64,000 nucleotides of DNA from Streptomyces longhuiensis (GCF_020616555.1 NZ_CP085174.1:1-64000); one strand, 5' to 3'. Positions 42,012 to 51,147 are shown, numbered from the stretch's first letter. Program-made: numbers and translations. The notes: generated by a model not told the origin, from the letters alone.

Positions 42012-42557
42012 ATGACTGACCCCAGAGCCCTCGCTTGGCCACCTGCCCCGATCAAGACCGAGCGGCTCGTACTCCGCGAGTCCGAACCCCGGGATCGTCC
42101 GGCGGTCATCGAGCTCAACGCCTCGCCAGAGGTGGGCACCTACCTCGGTGGCCCCCAACCGCGTGCCGACCTCGAACGCACGGTGCCCGAGGTACCCGGG
42201 CAGCGCCCCGGCTTTTTCGTGATCGATCTTGACGGGGCGATGATCGGCACGATCATGCTCGGTCCGCACGCAGAGGGTCCGGGGCACGTCCGTCCGGACG
42301 TCGGGAAGACCGAACTCGGCTACCGGCTCCTGCCGCAAGCGTGGGGACACGGGTACGCCACCGAGGCGTGCGCAGCGGCACTCGACTGGTTCGCCGACGC
42401 GCTTCCCGGCGAGGCGGTGGTGCTGCGCACCCAGACCGCCAACGAGCGCTCGATGCGCCTGGCGGCAACGCTGGGGTTCACCGAGGTGGAGCGGTACGAG
42501 GACTACGGCGCCGAGCAGTGGTTCGGCGTGTGGAGGCCGGTCACGCCGTCCGATTGA
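42012..42557 (+). CDS. GNAT-family N-acetyltransferase, RimJ/RimL-like
   Basis: 181 residues from the ATG at 42012. Typical RimJ/RimL order: IKTERLVLRESEPRDRPAVI at the N-terminus, FFVIDLDGAMIGTIMLGP, the acetyl-CoA loop ELGYRLLPQAWGHGYATEAC (about 100-119; QAWGHGYA), and RTQTANERSMRLAATLGFTE near the end. It transfers acetyl groups to an amine on a protein or small molecule; the substrate is not deducible. TAGGTT seven bases before ATG marks a leaderless promoter. A fragment of a related gene is at 43820-44065. Confidence 0.88.
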   Translation: MTDPRALAWPPAPIKTERLVLRESEPRDRPAVIELNASPEVGTYLGGPQPRADLERTVPEVPGQRPGFFVIDLDGAMIGTIMLGPHAEGPGHVRPDVGKTELGYRLLPQAWGHGYATEACAAALDWFADALPGEAVVLRTQTANERSMRLAATLGFTEVERYEDYGAEQWFGVWRPVTPSD

Positions 42558-42853
42558 GCTCGTGCTCGACGACGCGGATCCGCAACTCGACAGCACCGCT
42601 GCGACGGAGCCCAGCGCTGTTGAACTCGTGAACATCTCACCAGGCGGAGACGGCCGAATGCCTCCCGAAACGCTGTCGAAGCGCTGCCCGTTCTCGGGCT
42701 CTGGTCCCCTTCTTGTGGTGCGGTCACTCGCTGTCGGATCCGAAGCCGAGTTCCTGCGGCAGGTATTCCCAGGCGATCCCGGCGTGCAGCACGAACAGAC
42801 GAGAAATACGCGGGTATCGGGATCAGCGACCGAGGAATGACCAGCGCCGTTTC

Positions 42854-43063
42854 CTATGCGGCGTAGGTTCCGGCTCGATCTCTCGCGGCGCGGGGGCGAT
42901 CCGGTCCGGCTCCACTTCCACCTTGTCGGGGTGCACAGAAGCGGCCGGTGCGTTACTGCTGGTCGCCGCTAACCTGCTCGGTCTCGGCCTGGTCGGTGCC
43001 ACCGTGGTCGAAGCCGTCCAGGACCAGACCGTGCCTGTGCCGGATACCGGGGCGGGCGTCTGA
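42854..43063 (+). pseudogene. Fragment of a small membrane protein
   Basis: One frame gives RRRFRLDLSRRGGDPVRLHF; the next gives EAAGALLLVAANLLGLGLVG then TVVEAVQDQTVP, a clear transmembrane helix, ending at TGA 43063. The two frames probably belonged to one small protein. Nothing else is supported between 42558 and 43084. Confidence 0.35.
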
Positions 43064-43084
43064 ACGAGCGGATACGGTTCCCCC

Positions 43085-43549
43085 ATGACAAAAACTGCCC
43101 GGACCATGAAACGTACGGGAGCCCTCGTCGCGACAGCCGCCGTGGCCGCGCTCGCCTTCCCCGCCCAGGCCCACGCCGCTGCCGTCGCCTGCGGCGGCGG
43201 GGTCTCGACGCAGAACATCGGCGCCCGGGGCTGTATTTCCGCCGAACGCTGGAAGGAGGGGGGAGTCTTCTGGCGCGACATCACCGCCCACGCTCTCATC
43301 ACCAACTCCCGCTCCCACGCCTCATGGGTCGAGTACGAGGCGTACCTCCAGGCGGGCAGCGGCGACTGGGTGAAAATGGGCAGCGGCCGGACCATCGTGG
43401 AGCGGCGTTCCACGGTCGGCCCGATCGCCATCGCCTCCAAGTCCCGCATCTGTGACACGGTCAAAGCCACGATCCGCGTCCACGTGAGGCCAGCGGGGGG
43501 CGCCTGGTCGAACTGGTCCAGCGCGGCCACCTCGCAGTGCCAGACCTGA
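43085..43549 (+). CDS. Small secreted protein, 154 residues
   Basis: Signal peptide MTKTARTMKRTGALVATAAV then AALAFPAQAHA. The mature part has four cysteines (VACGG, RGCIS, SRICDT, SQCQT) and a beta-rich pattern (ASWVEYEAYLQAGSGDWVKM). TACGGT six bases before the ATG suggests a leaderless mRNA. A terminator follows at 43573. No family recognised. Confidence 0.7.
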   Translation: MTKTARTMKRTGALVATAAVAALAFPAQAHAAAVACGGGVSTQNIGARGCISAERWKEGGVFWRDITAHALITNSRSHASWVEYEAYLQAGSGDWVKMGSGRTIVERRSTVGPIAIASKSRICDTVKATIRVHVRPAGGAWSNWSSAATSQCQT

Positions 43550-43572
43550 CGCCGCCAGACCTCGCACACCGC

Positions 43573-43608
43573 AGCGCCCCCGCCTCCGCGACCAGGAGGA
43601 CGGGGGCT
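43573..43608 (+). terminator. Terminator after the secreted protein gene
   Basis: AGCGCCCCCGCCTCC and GGAGGACGGGGGCT form a slightly imperfect stem about 24 bases after the stop codon. Confidence 0.65.
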
Positions 43609-43629
43609 CGCGTGTTTTCTGCGGGGGAA

Positions 43630-43794
43630 TTATGCGGCTACGGGACGCCTGTGCAGCTCCTTGTCCTTGCAGTGGTCGCCGCCGCCGGAGACGTTCCTCG
43701 CGCTCGCGGTTGTGTGGTCGGTCACGGACTGGGCCGCCGCTGCGGTGGGGCCCGCCACGCCGGCCGCCAGGCCCAGTGCCAGCGAGGCCACCAT
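43630..43794 (-). CDS. Possible truncated small exported protein
   Basis: From the ATG at 43794: MVASLALGLAAGVAGPTAAA, AQSVTDHTTASARNVSGGGD, KELHRRPVAA. It reads as the signal peptide and short mature part of a small exported protein, but the basic N-terminal residues (DRFKKAA) lie upstream without a start codon, next to the acetyltransferase fragment. It is probably truncated. Confidence 0.4.
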   Translation of the reverse strand: MVASLALGLAAGVAGPTAAAAQSVTDHTTASARNVSGGGDHCKDKELHRRPVAA

Positions 43795-43819
43795 TGCGGC
43801 CTTCTTGAACCTGTCTCGC

Positions 43820-44065
43820 GCCAGCGGCCCGAGAAGCGAAGAGGACCTGCACTCAGGACTCATCAACGAACTCCTTGCCTCAGGGCGTCGACCCGGCTCT
43901 TTCGTGATCGATCTCGACGGAGCGATGATCGGCCAGATCACACTCACCAAAACAAACGGGACACCTTCGTCAGGCCCAGCAAAGCCGAGCCGGTTTCTGT
44001 TGCTTCCGCGGGCTTGGGGATTCGGATACGCCGCGGTCGTCGTAGTCCAGCAGGAGGTAACCGGC
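43820..44065 (+). pseudogene. GNAT acetyltransferase fragment
   Basis: Encodes SGRRPGSFVIDLDGAMIGQI, then LLPRAWGFGYAAV, matching the core of the intact gene at 42012 (FFVIDLDGAMIGTI, LLPQAWGHGYATE). Both ends are missing. At its 3' side it runs into a nuclease-like pseudogene on the other strand. Confidence 0.7.
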
Positions 44066-44775
44066 GAGCTGGTAGATCTCCTCGCGGCCTAGGCGGCGGG
44101 GGTCCTTGGTGGCTTTGCAGTCCAGCAACAGGCCGCCGAGGATGTAGTCGGCGTCGGCGATGTCGCCGCTGCCAGCAAAGCCCGGACCGCACACGCGGGC
44201 CCTTTGCGGCATGGCCCGGAAGGCGGCGAACGGACCGTCGGCGAGCCGCATCTGCTGGTCGATGTCGGTCACGACGTACTCGGGGACCACCGCGGTGAGA
44301 TCGTCCAGGGTCGTGGCGGGAGTGGCAGAGCTGAGCATGCTGAATCGGCGGATCTCACCGGTGCGGGCGACGTCCTCGAAGAAGCCGGCCACGAAGCACA
44401 GCCGGACGAGCGCGTTCTCGTCCAGGCTGCCGGGGTGGGTGAGGTAGGTGTCGACGGTGGCCAGCAGAGCATGACACCGGCGGCAACGGCCAGTCCGAGC
44501 CGCCCGCCCAGGATGAGGCGGAGGTGGTAGTCAATGGCGTGCCCGAGCGCCGACCAGTTCGGGTACTGCACGTCGATCGGCTGCACCGGGTGCGGGAGGC
44601 CGGCGATACGCGTCTGGTAGTCGCGGACCAGGTTCTGGCTGTAGGGCAGCTGGGCGGCCATGAACTGCGAGATGGGTGAGGAGTCGTACTTCAGCTGCCC
44701 GGTCAGACTGAGCTCGATCATCGGCCGCCCGGCCATTGTGCCGTCCCGGCCGGTGCCGGCGATGGTCTTTTTCAT
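44060..44775 (-). pseudogene. PD-(D/E)XK-like hypothetical gene, broken
   Basis: ATG at 44775 opens IAGTGRDGTMAGRPMIELSL and YPNWSALGHAIDYHLRLILG. Near 44465 a frameshift occurs, and the other frame continues LATVDTYLTHPGSLDENALV to DADYILGGLLLDCKATKDP and EEIYQLAGYLLLDYDD. The D...DCK pattern is that of PD-(D/E)XK nucleases. The C-terminus is cut off where the acetyltransferase fragment begins. Confidence 0.6.
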
Positions 44776-44854
44776 AACTGTCGATCCAGACGATGCCCTC
44801 GGTTGATTCCTCTCTGGGACGCGCGGCTTCATGTACCGCAACCCCATAGGCTGA

Positions 44855-45125
44855 AACAGCCGATGACCGCACCCGCGCCTGGAAACTCGAACTCGCCCAG
44901 TTCGCCGCCGAAACAGGGCTGACCATCACCGTGTGTCACCTACCGCCGGGCTCCCGGCCACCTCACCGGCGCCGACCGTCTCGTCGTCGTAGGGCATCGC
45001 GTGCAGAGTGGCTTTCAACTTGCCGTCGTCGCCCATTACCAGCAGAAGGAACTCGTCAGCGAGTTCAAGAACAACGGCCGCCAGTGGCGGCCGATGGGTG
45101 AGCCGGTGCCGGTGTACGTGCATCT
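44855..45125 (+). mobile_element. Rearranged pieces of an ISAzo13-type transposase
   Basis: Plus-strand segments encode RAWKLELAQFAAETGLTITV then CHLPPGS (44870-44950), and further on KELVSEFKNNGRQWRPMGEP then VPVYVH (45045-45120). These are C-terminal and middle parts of the transposase whose N-terminus lies on the minus strand just to the right. They are in reversed order and opposite orientation. Confidence 0.6.
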
Positions 45126-45169
45126 GATCACCGGCTGGCCGCTGTCCCGGTGCTCGCGGGCCTGCTCGT

Positions 45170-45681
45170 TGAGATAACGGAACTGGGCATCGCGGTCTGG
45201 GTGCTGGCTGCCCTCGATCATCTTGGGCGTTGGCCTGCAGACTGAAGCCTTCCTCTCGCAGCAGGCCGGCGACAGTATCGGCACTGACGCGGTGCCCGGC
45301 CTGAGTCAGCTCCCGCGCAAGCGTGCGGGTGGACTTCACCGTCCACCGCAGCGGCGACGTCGGGTCACCCCGCACATCCGGCTCAACCAACGCCAACAGC
45401 GCCGACCGCAGCCCCGGATTCAGATCCACGACACGCTTGCGACCCCCGCCCGGACGCCGCACCCGCCCCAAAGGCTCCTCACCCGCCTCAAGTTCGAACA
45501 CGCCCTTGCGTACCGTCGTCTCGCTGACCGCTGCCGCCTGGGCGACAGCTCGGACGCCGACGTGTCCCAGCCCCCGAACCTCCGCAGCCAGCAACAGCCG
45601 TCGCTGCCGCTCGTCCAGATGCGGGAGCAACACCGCGAACTTCACGGCGAGTTGGGTACGAGTCTCATCCGAGATACGCAT
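45170..45681 (-). pseudogene. ISAzo13-type transposase, N-terminal part
   Basis: Begins MRISDETRTQLAVKFAVLLP and has an HTH (VRAVAQAAAVSETTVRKGVF), then RRPGGGRKRVVDLNPGLRSA and TLARELTQAGHRVSADTVAG. A frameshift near 45225 passes to PKMIEGSQHPDRDAQFRYLN, EQAREHRDSGQPVI, after which the gene is cut. No catalytic domain remains in this orientation. Confidence 0.75.
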
Positions 45682-45735
45682 ACCACGCCAACGAGATTCA
45701 GGGCGGGAAGCAACACCTTGATTCCCTGCAAGCCC

Positions 45736-46698
45736 TTAAATCCCCTCATCCGGCCACCGTGAAACGATCCGGCCGTCTTCACCTGGCACGACAGCCTGGA
45801 TCAGCGGCGCATCGTCTTCTGGCCACAGGAAATATCCCAGTTCATCACCCGCCGGCAGCTCGGTCTCACTCGGAATCTCGACACCCTCGCCACAGGTGAC
45901 TGTTTGGAGAGCCGCGCCTTCCGCCCGTGCGACGATTACGACGCGTGGATCGTCTCCATCCATCAAGGATCTGACCGTCCGAACGAGTTCGTCTCGGCGA
46001 GCCCACTGAATCTCCAGATCCGTGATCGCTGTGATGAGCGAGTGGGGCCGCACCGACTCAGCAACCGGTCTTGGATTGCCCTCCTCGGCGAGGTGCCAGC
46101 GCTCCCCGTAGCTTCCCCGTGCCCAACGTTCCAGGATGACCATCGGAGACCGTCTGATGTGGGATTCGGATGCGACCTCGGCCCAGAATTCGGCGTCGGC
46201 AGGCCGGGAGATGAGCTCTCCCTCGTCTTCTTCCCAGCATGGTACGCGCACGGGGTACAACCCCATCCGTTCGATCTGCGCCAGAGAATCGACCGCGCTG
46301 TCTGGAAGCTGCACCGACAGGTAGAAATCGGTCTCGACCGCAACCTTCAAGACGTCTGCGCTCCGCAGAGAACACGAGACGTCCCCATCGCGAAGCATGC
46401 GCCGGAGCAGGCGCAGAGCAGTCCCTAGGTCGACAACTCTCCCGTCATACATATTGCCCAGCCATGAGGGTTCAGGAGAGCTCAGTATGATGTCGCGCAT
46501 CTCGAACTGGTTCACGCCGGCTTCATGAGCCAAGTGCTCGACCGCGAAGACGTAAAGGTCCTCCGTGCGTTGGTATTCCTCAGCCGTGAGGACGCGACCG
46601 TCGAAGGACTCACCAATGTCGTCGAAAGACGTCCAGTCAGCGATCTCCCCTTCGCGTCTCGCCTTGTCATACTTGGAGATCAGAAGGCACAGAGTCAT
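45736..46698 (-). CDS. Probable immunity protein of the RHS toxin
   Basis: 320 residues from the ATG at 46698 (MTLCLLISKYDKARREGEIA). It is acidic and soluble, with no membrane segments, built of segments such as YVFAVEHLAHEAGVNQFEMR and ILERWARGSYGERWHLAEE. Its ATG overlaps the toxin stop (ATGA), the usual position of an immunity gene behind a polymorphic toxin. A GTG at 46710 is an alternative start. I cannot name the immunity family. It still appears intact although the toxin is broken. Confidence 0.65.
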   Translation of the reverse strand: MTLCLLISKYDKARREGEIADWTSFDDIGESFDGRVLTAEEYQRTEDLYVFAVEHLAHEAGVNQFEMRDIILSSPEPSWLGNMYDGRVVDLGTALRLLRRMLRDGDVSCSLRSADVLKVAVETDFYLSVQLPDSAVDSLAQIERMGLYPVRVPCWEEDEGELISRPADAEFWAEVASESHIRRSPMVILERWARGSYGERWHLAEEGNPRPVAESVRPHSLITAITDLEIQWARRDELVRTVRSLMDGDDPRVVIVARAEGAALQTVTCGEGVEIPSETELPAGDELGYFLWPEDDAPLIQAVVPGEDGRIVSRWPDEGI

Positions 46699-47110
46699 TT
46701 GCGGATCCACTTCAGCGTCACGTCGTTGCCCTTGGTGTACTCGACATCATAGGAGCCACTCCGAAGGTTGCTCTTCGTCGTCTGAAGCGACTGCTTCGTA
46801 GGCCCAGCCTTGAAGAGTCCACCACCATGCCCAGTCGTGTCCTGCGTGATGAATCTCTCCGCTGCAGGCGCCTTTCTGTTCTCCCAAATCTTGATTCCCT
46901 TCCTTGCGGAGTCATCCTTCGTCACCTTTGTACCCCAAGCGCTCAGCCATCTGCTTCGACTGTTCCTTGGTGAGGATCGGGCCTTCCGACCGATTTGGCT
47001 TGGAGAACCCCGAACCGGAACTGGAATTCGACTTCGCCTTGGCGAAGGCTTGCCCAAGTCCATTGTTGATGTTGCCGATGCCATCTCCGATAGTGACGGC
47101 CCCGCCACCA
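46695..47110 (-). pseudogene. Polymorphic toxin C-terminal domain, Ntox21-like, frameshifted
   Basis: The C-terminal reading encodes KGIKIWENRKAPAAERFITQ, DTTGHGGGLFKAGPTKQSLQ, then YDVEYTKGNDVTLKWIRK. The FI..D.TGHGGG.(W/F)K pattern resembles novel toxin domain 21. Upstream, another frame holds the pre-toxin part (NNGLGQAFAKAKSNSSSGSG, ILTKEQSKQMAERLGYKGDE). The two are separated by a frameshift near 46905, so no full toxin can be made as read. Confidence 0.55.
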
Positions 47111-47111
47111 A

Positions 47112-48640
47112 TCAGACCGGGTGCGGCTGGTTGTTCGTCGTGAAGGTCGGGTCAGTGTCATTGGTGCTGCAGGGCCGGGCGACCGAGCGGCTACGGGAGA
47201 CAAGGGAGTTGATTCCCTTGGCGTCGTTGCGCGCGTACCAGGTGCGGGTGCAGGTCTCGTCGCCGGTCACCGAGTCGTCGCCGTCGTCCTCGACGGTCTC
47301 GGCGAGGCCGTAGTCGTCATAGGTCGTCTTGGTGGTGTGGACCCGGTCGTACGGGCTGATCTTGCTCGTGATGTTGGTGCGGGTGTGCGTTGCGGCGGTG
47401 CGCGTGTAGTAGGCCTCTGTGTCGGCGTACGACTTGTGCTGCGTGGCCGTCTTCTTTGACCAGAGGTCATTGACCGATCCGGAGACCTCGGTGGCCCCGT
47501 CGTAGGTCGCTGTCTCGCGTGTGAAGCCGGCGAACTGTTCGGAGTCGGTGATTGGGCCGGCCTTGATGCCAGAGACGTCGACGGACTTGCGTTTGTCTGG
47601 GTCGGGTGTCTTGCCGTCGGCGCCCAGGACGCGGTCGCCGTTCATGCCGCGCAGGTAGACGGTTGCCGTTTTGGACTGGGTGTGTCCGGCGACGCCGGTG
47701 ATGTGGGTGACCTTGTCGTAGCCGCGCCAGATGGACCAGGTGCGCTCCTTGGCCGGGGTGATCGGGTCCTCGTCGTAGTGCCAGGCGCCGCCGTTGGCGG
47801 AGTACTGGTAGGTGTCCTGGACAGCTTCCGAGCCGCCTTGTTGGTCTGCGGTGGACACGGAGGTGACGGGGTACTTCTGGAACCAGTCCAGGCTCGGGTC
47901 TTTCTCGCCGTTGGGTGACCAGTACACCGGGTAGCAGCGCTTGGTGTTCTCGTCGAGTTTCGGCTTGGTCTGTCCTGCCGCGCATTCCTGGTTGGCGTAG
48001 TTGACTGTCGTCACCGCGCCGGTTTCGGATGTGATGGTGTAAAGGCGCGGCTTGTTCAGCGGAAGGATGTTGTCAGATGCACCGTCTACCCGGTTGGGGC
48101 GCATGACGTGGGTGAACTTGACCGGGTCCAGAGCAAGGTCGGTGCCCCGCTTGCCGGTGTGCTTGATCTCGTCGAGCCACAGTGACTGATCGGTGGAGTC
48201 GCCCGTGTCGCCCGGGTCCAGGTACTGCTGCTTGAGTGACCAGCTGTCCACCGGCGCGTATGCAGGCGTGGTTGCGGCCGCGTCCCAGGCGTAGGTGGTG
48301 ATGACAGTCAGTCGTTTACGCGTGAAGAAAGTGGGGCCGCTATTGCCGGTGCACTTGTCGCCGTCTTTGCAGACGGCGTCGTAAGGCACGTCGGGCCAGT
48401 TGTCGCGGGTGTCCTCGGTCAGGGAATCGCATCCCGTGCCGGTGGCCACGCACCGTTCGTCGTAGGTGAAAGTGACCTTGTCGGAAGCGGCTGGGCTCGC
48501 AGAGAACAGGGAACCGGCTCTCTGGCCGTAGCGGATCTCCTTCAAGTAGCCGCCGCGGGTGTAATCGCTCCCGGTGGTGTCGTCGCCGAGCTCCCCTGGG
48601 GCGGCCCTCCCTGAAGGCCGCGCCATCGGCCAAGGTGTCA
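47112..48640 (-). pseudogene. RHS/YD-repeat protein, internal fragment
   Basis: Encodes about 500 residues of RHS-type sequence (GGYLKEIRYGQRAGSLFSAS, YYTRTAATHTRTNITSKISP, TTYDDYGLAETVEDDGDDSV). These large secreted proteins carry a variable toxin at the C-terminus. The N-terminal part is missing: at about 48640-48695 the frame breaks and a 41-bp repeat leads into an HTH-gene fragment. The 3' end passes directly to the pre-toxin region in another frame. Confidence 0.7.
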
Positions 48641-48697
48641 CCCTTCACCGCCAAGACCAGCGACGACAACGGCGAATATTGGACCGTCATCACCGGC

Positions 48698-48738
48698 GGG
48701 GAGCAGATCCGGTCACGGTCTGAGCTCGCGCGCCCGCC
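48698..48738. repeat. 41-bp repeat, copy 2, at a rearrangement joint
   Basis: GGGAGCAGATCCGGTCACGG continuing TCTGAGCTCGCGCGCCCGCC. Copy 1 is at 10285-10325. RHS sequence lies on one side and HTH copy 3 begins immediately on the other. Confidence 0.7.
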
Positions 48739-48744
48739 GTTGGC

Positions 48745-49392
48745 TTCCAGCATCAGCTCGCCGATCGCGTACGTGCCGGCGGCGAGGTCATCGGCCACGG
48801 CGCGCAGCGCGGCGAGCGCGGGATCGGCCGACGGGCAGGCGGGCGGTGGGGGCGGGGTGGTGCGGATGTAGTGGACGGCCTGGCGGACCACCTCGCGCAC
48901 GGTCGGCTCGTCGAGGGGGTTTTGGCCGTTGTGGGTGAGCGTGGCGAGGCGGCGGGTGATCAGCTGGGCGACGTCGGCGCGGCGGGCGGATACGTCGATC
49001 AGGGCGCGCTGGGACAGGCCGTAGTCGAGCGCCGTCGCGGCGGCCGGGTCGGTGTCTCGCGTGTGAGACACCTCCTCGCTGCCGGCGGTGACCGCGTCGT
49101 GTATCGCGGCCAGGGCGTGGGCGACGTCGAGGAGCCGGTAGGCCTGCGCGCGGGAGATGCCGAACTCCGCCCCGCAGTAGGAGGCCCAGCTGCTGTGGCC
49201 GAGAGGGAGCCAGATGCGGGCGGCGTGCGCATCGCGGACCCGGGCGGCCAGCGTCGCCACGCAGCGCACCACGTCGTCCATCGCCGCGCGCAGGTCGGCC
49301 GTCATCTCCCGGGCGCGGTCCACGCCCGGCAGGTCACGGCCGGGCTGCGCCGGTTCGGCAACGTGCCCCTGGTCCTGGTCGCGGGTGCCCAT
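48745..49392 (-). pseudogene. HTH DNA-binding protein, copy 3, C-terminally truncated
   Basis: From the ATG at 49392 about 215 residues match copy 2 closely (MGTRDQDQGHVAEPAQPGRD, SWASYCGAEFGISRAQAYR, YGLSQRALIDVSARRADVAQ). The match stops at TYAIGELMLEAN, and the reading frame runs into unrelated DNA. The final ~50 residues are lost. The internal palindrome is GTGTCTCGCGTGTGAGACAC, one base from perfect. Confidence 0.8.
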
Positions 49393-49651
49393 GCCTCCAT
49401 CGTCCTCCGCACGGCCAGGCCGGACCAGGGCGTACAGAAGCACTCGGGCCACGGTGCGGCCGGGGTTACGGCGTCGGGGATCAATCGAACCGTGGTTGGC
49501 GCTGAGATTGATCATGGGTTCTGACCTATGCCGGGGTCATGGCCCGTTTCGACTGCCGAGAGCTCGACGGCATGGCATGTGATCAACAAGTCCCTTCCCG
49601 TGGCAATCTGCGGTCTCCAGACGATGACGTGAGGCCGGAGGTAGCCCGCCC

Positions 49652-50515
49652 GTGGTGGCCAGCAACAATCCCACCGTGGGGAGACGCCGCTTGGGGGCGG
49701 AGCTGCGCCGGCTCCGCCAGGCCAGTGGGCTGAAAAGCACCGAGGTGGCCGAGCGGCTCATGGTCTTCCAGCCCAAGATCAGTCACCTGGAGAACGGCCG
49801 CCGCGCGATCGGTCCCCGCGATGTCCGCGATCTGTGCGCGATCTACGGGGTGACGGACGAGCAGGTCATCGACTCGCTGATGGAGATGGCCAGGGAATCC
49901 GGCCGGCCAGGCTGGTGGAACCGTTACGGCGACCTGACGAACAGCGTCTACATCGGCCTGGAGACGGACGCCGCCTCGCTCCACACCTACGCCCCCCTGG
50001 TGATCCCCGACCTGTTGCAGACCCCCGCCTACGCGGCAGCGGTCATCGAGGAGACGATCCCCCTGCCCGCGGCCGAGCAGGCGGCCGCGCGCCTGAAGGT
50101 GCGGCTGCGCCGCCAGCACCGGATCTACGACCCAGGGTGTCCGCTGCGTCTGTGGGTCGTCCTGGACGAGACGGCCCTGCGCCGTGTCGTCGGCTCTCCC
50201 GACATCATGCGCGGGCAGCTGGAGCACCTGAACGCGCTCAGCGACGAGCCGCACATCACCGTGCAGGTCCTTCCCTACGCGGTGGGGGCGCATCCGGGTC
50301 TGTCGGGACAGTTCTCCCTTCTGAGGTTCGCCGGCAACACCAAGGCGGGGGTGGTGTATCTGGAGCGGTTCACCAGCGATCTCTACCTGGAGAAGGCGTC
50401 CGACGTGCAGGGCTACGGCGTGATGTACGACCACCTCCAGGCTCAGGCCCTCGATCCTGACCACACCCGCCGGTTCATCACCGACGTCATCAAGTCGCAC
50501 ATCGACGCGAGCTGA
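49652..50515 (+). CDS. XRE-family regulator with DUF5753 domain
   Basis: 287 residues from a GTG at 49652 with GGAGG upstream. HTH at about 10-65 (RRLGAELRRLRQASGLKSTE, VFQPKISHLENGRRAIGP). Sensor region from about 88: WWNRYGDLTNSVYIGLETDA, VIPDLLQTPAYAAAVIE, and SGQFSLLRFAGNTKAGVVYL near the end. A full-length, typical member. The usual DUF397 partner gene is not present downstream. It is the only intact gene of the inverted-repeat-bounded insertion. Confidence 0.88.
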   Translation: MVASNNPTVGRRRLGAELRRLRQASGLKSTEVAERLMVFQPKISHLENGRRAIGPRDVRDLCAIYGVTDEQVIDSLMEMARESGRPGWWNRYGDLTNSVYIGLETDAASLHTYAPLVIPDLLQTPAYAAAVIEETIPLPAAEQAAARLKVRLRRQHRIYDPGCPLRLWVVLDETALRRVVGSPDIMRGQLEHLNALSDEPHITVQVLPYAVGAHPGLSGQFSLLRFAGNTKAGVVYLERFTSDLYLEKASDVQGYGVMYDHLQAQALDPDHTRRFITDVIKSHIDAS

Positions 50516-50539
50516 GTGCAGTCCCGGGTGTGCCGTCAG

Positions 50540-50806
50540 GACGCTCGGGGCACGGCGCGGACCCCCGGGGGTTCACGGTCGCCGGCCGCAGGCCCCCAGG
50601 AGGCCGCAGGCGCGTCGCGTTGTACGCGGAACCGGTACACATCTGCACCGCGAATCCGAGCTGGTGGGCCTGGGACCGACGCAACGCGGTGAGGTCCCGG
50701 TCCACGTCGTCCAGGAAGAAGAACCGCTCCAGCTCCGGCCGCGTCGGCTCCTCGGCGAACTTCCGTACGCCTCGGCCTGCTCATCAGTTAAGAATTCCAC
50801 CGGCAT
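50540..50806 (-). pseudogene. Tn3-family transposase, N-terminal fragment (DUF4158)
   Basis: MPVEFLTDEQAEAYG in one frame, then FFFLDDVDRDLTALRRSQAH and QLGFAVQMCTG in another match the N-terminal DUF4158 region of Tn3-type transposases as I know it. One frameshift separates them, and sequence beyond VQMCTG is unrelated. The remaining ~900 residues are absent. Confidence 0.6.
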
Positions 50807-50925
50807 GAGCGGACCGTAGCCACGCTCCGTTCATGAGTCGACGATCTTTCAGCGAACCCCCGCTCTGGGGGGCGATCACTGTGCCAGCCGCCATGATCAA
50901 TCTCAGCGCCAACCACGGTGCGGTG

Positions 50926-50985
50926 GACTCGATGGCCACACTGGAGGAATCGGTGCGCGCCGCACGCACGCACCAGGGCGGCTGA
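50926..50985 (+). pseudogene. Ku gene, 3'-terminal fragment, second copy
   Basis: Encodes DSMATLEESVRAARTHQGG and TGA. The following ~110 bases (50986-51100) repeat 17182-17300, including the hairpin block. It lies immediately after the right inverted repeat of the insertion. Confidence 0.75.
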
Positions 50986-51012
50986 CCCGGTCTGCCGCCT
51001 CCAAGCGGCGCC

Positions 51013-51110
51013 ACAGCATTTCCGCAGGTCGTCCCCGAGTGACGGGTTTTCCGGCAGTCGGGGACGACCTGGTTAAACGAAGCGTTTCCGCAGGTCAGAC
51101 CCGAGTGAGG
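51013..51110. repeat. Copy of the 48-bp repeat block
   Basis: TTTCCGCAGGTCGTCCCCGA and the 14-bp stem are identical to 17211-17326, but the second unit diverges after TTTCCGCAGGTC. Confidence 0.6.
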
Positions 51111-51147
51111 GCGGCGCCTCGCGCTCACAGCGGCCGGGTAGCAGCGG

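Larger units (their letters stand above)
49489..50919. mobile_element. 1.4-kb insertion bounded by 28-bp perfect inverted repeats
   Basis: Left end 49489-49516 (ACCGTGGTTGGCGCTGAGAT then TGATCATG) and right end 50892-50919 are exact complements. The related locus at 17.09 kb lacks the insert: GTGCGGCCGGGG there is followed after about 14 bases by the Ku-tail sequence that here follows the right end. The insert carries an XRE regulator and a Tn3-transposase fragment but no complete transposase. Confidence 0.65.
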
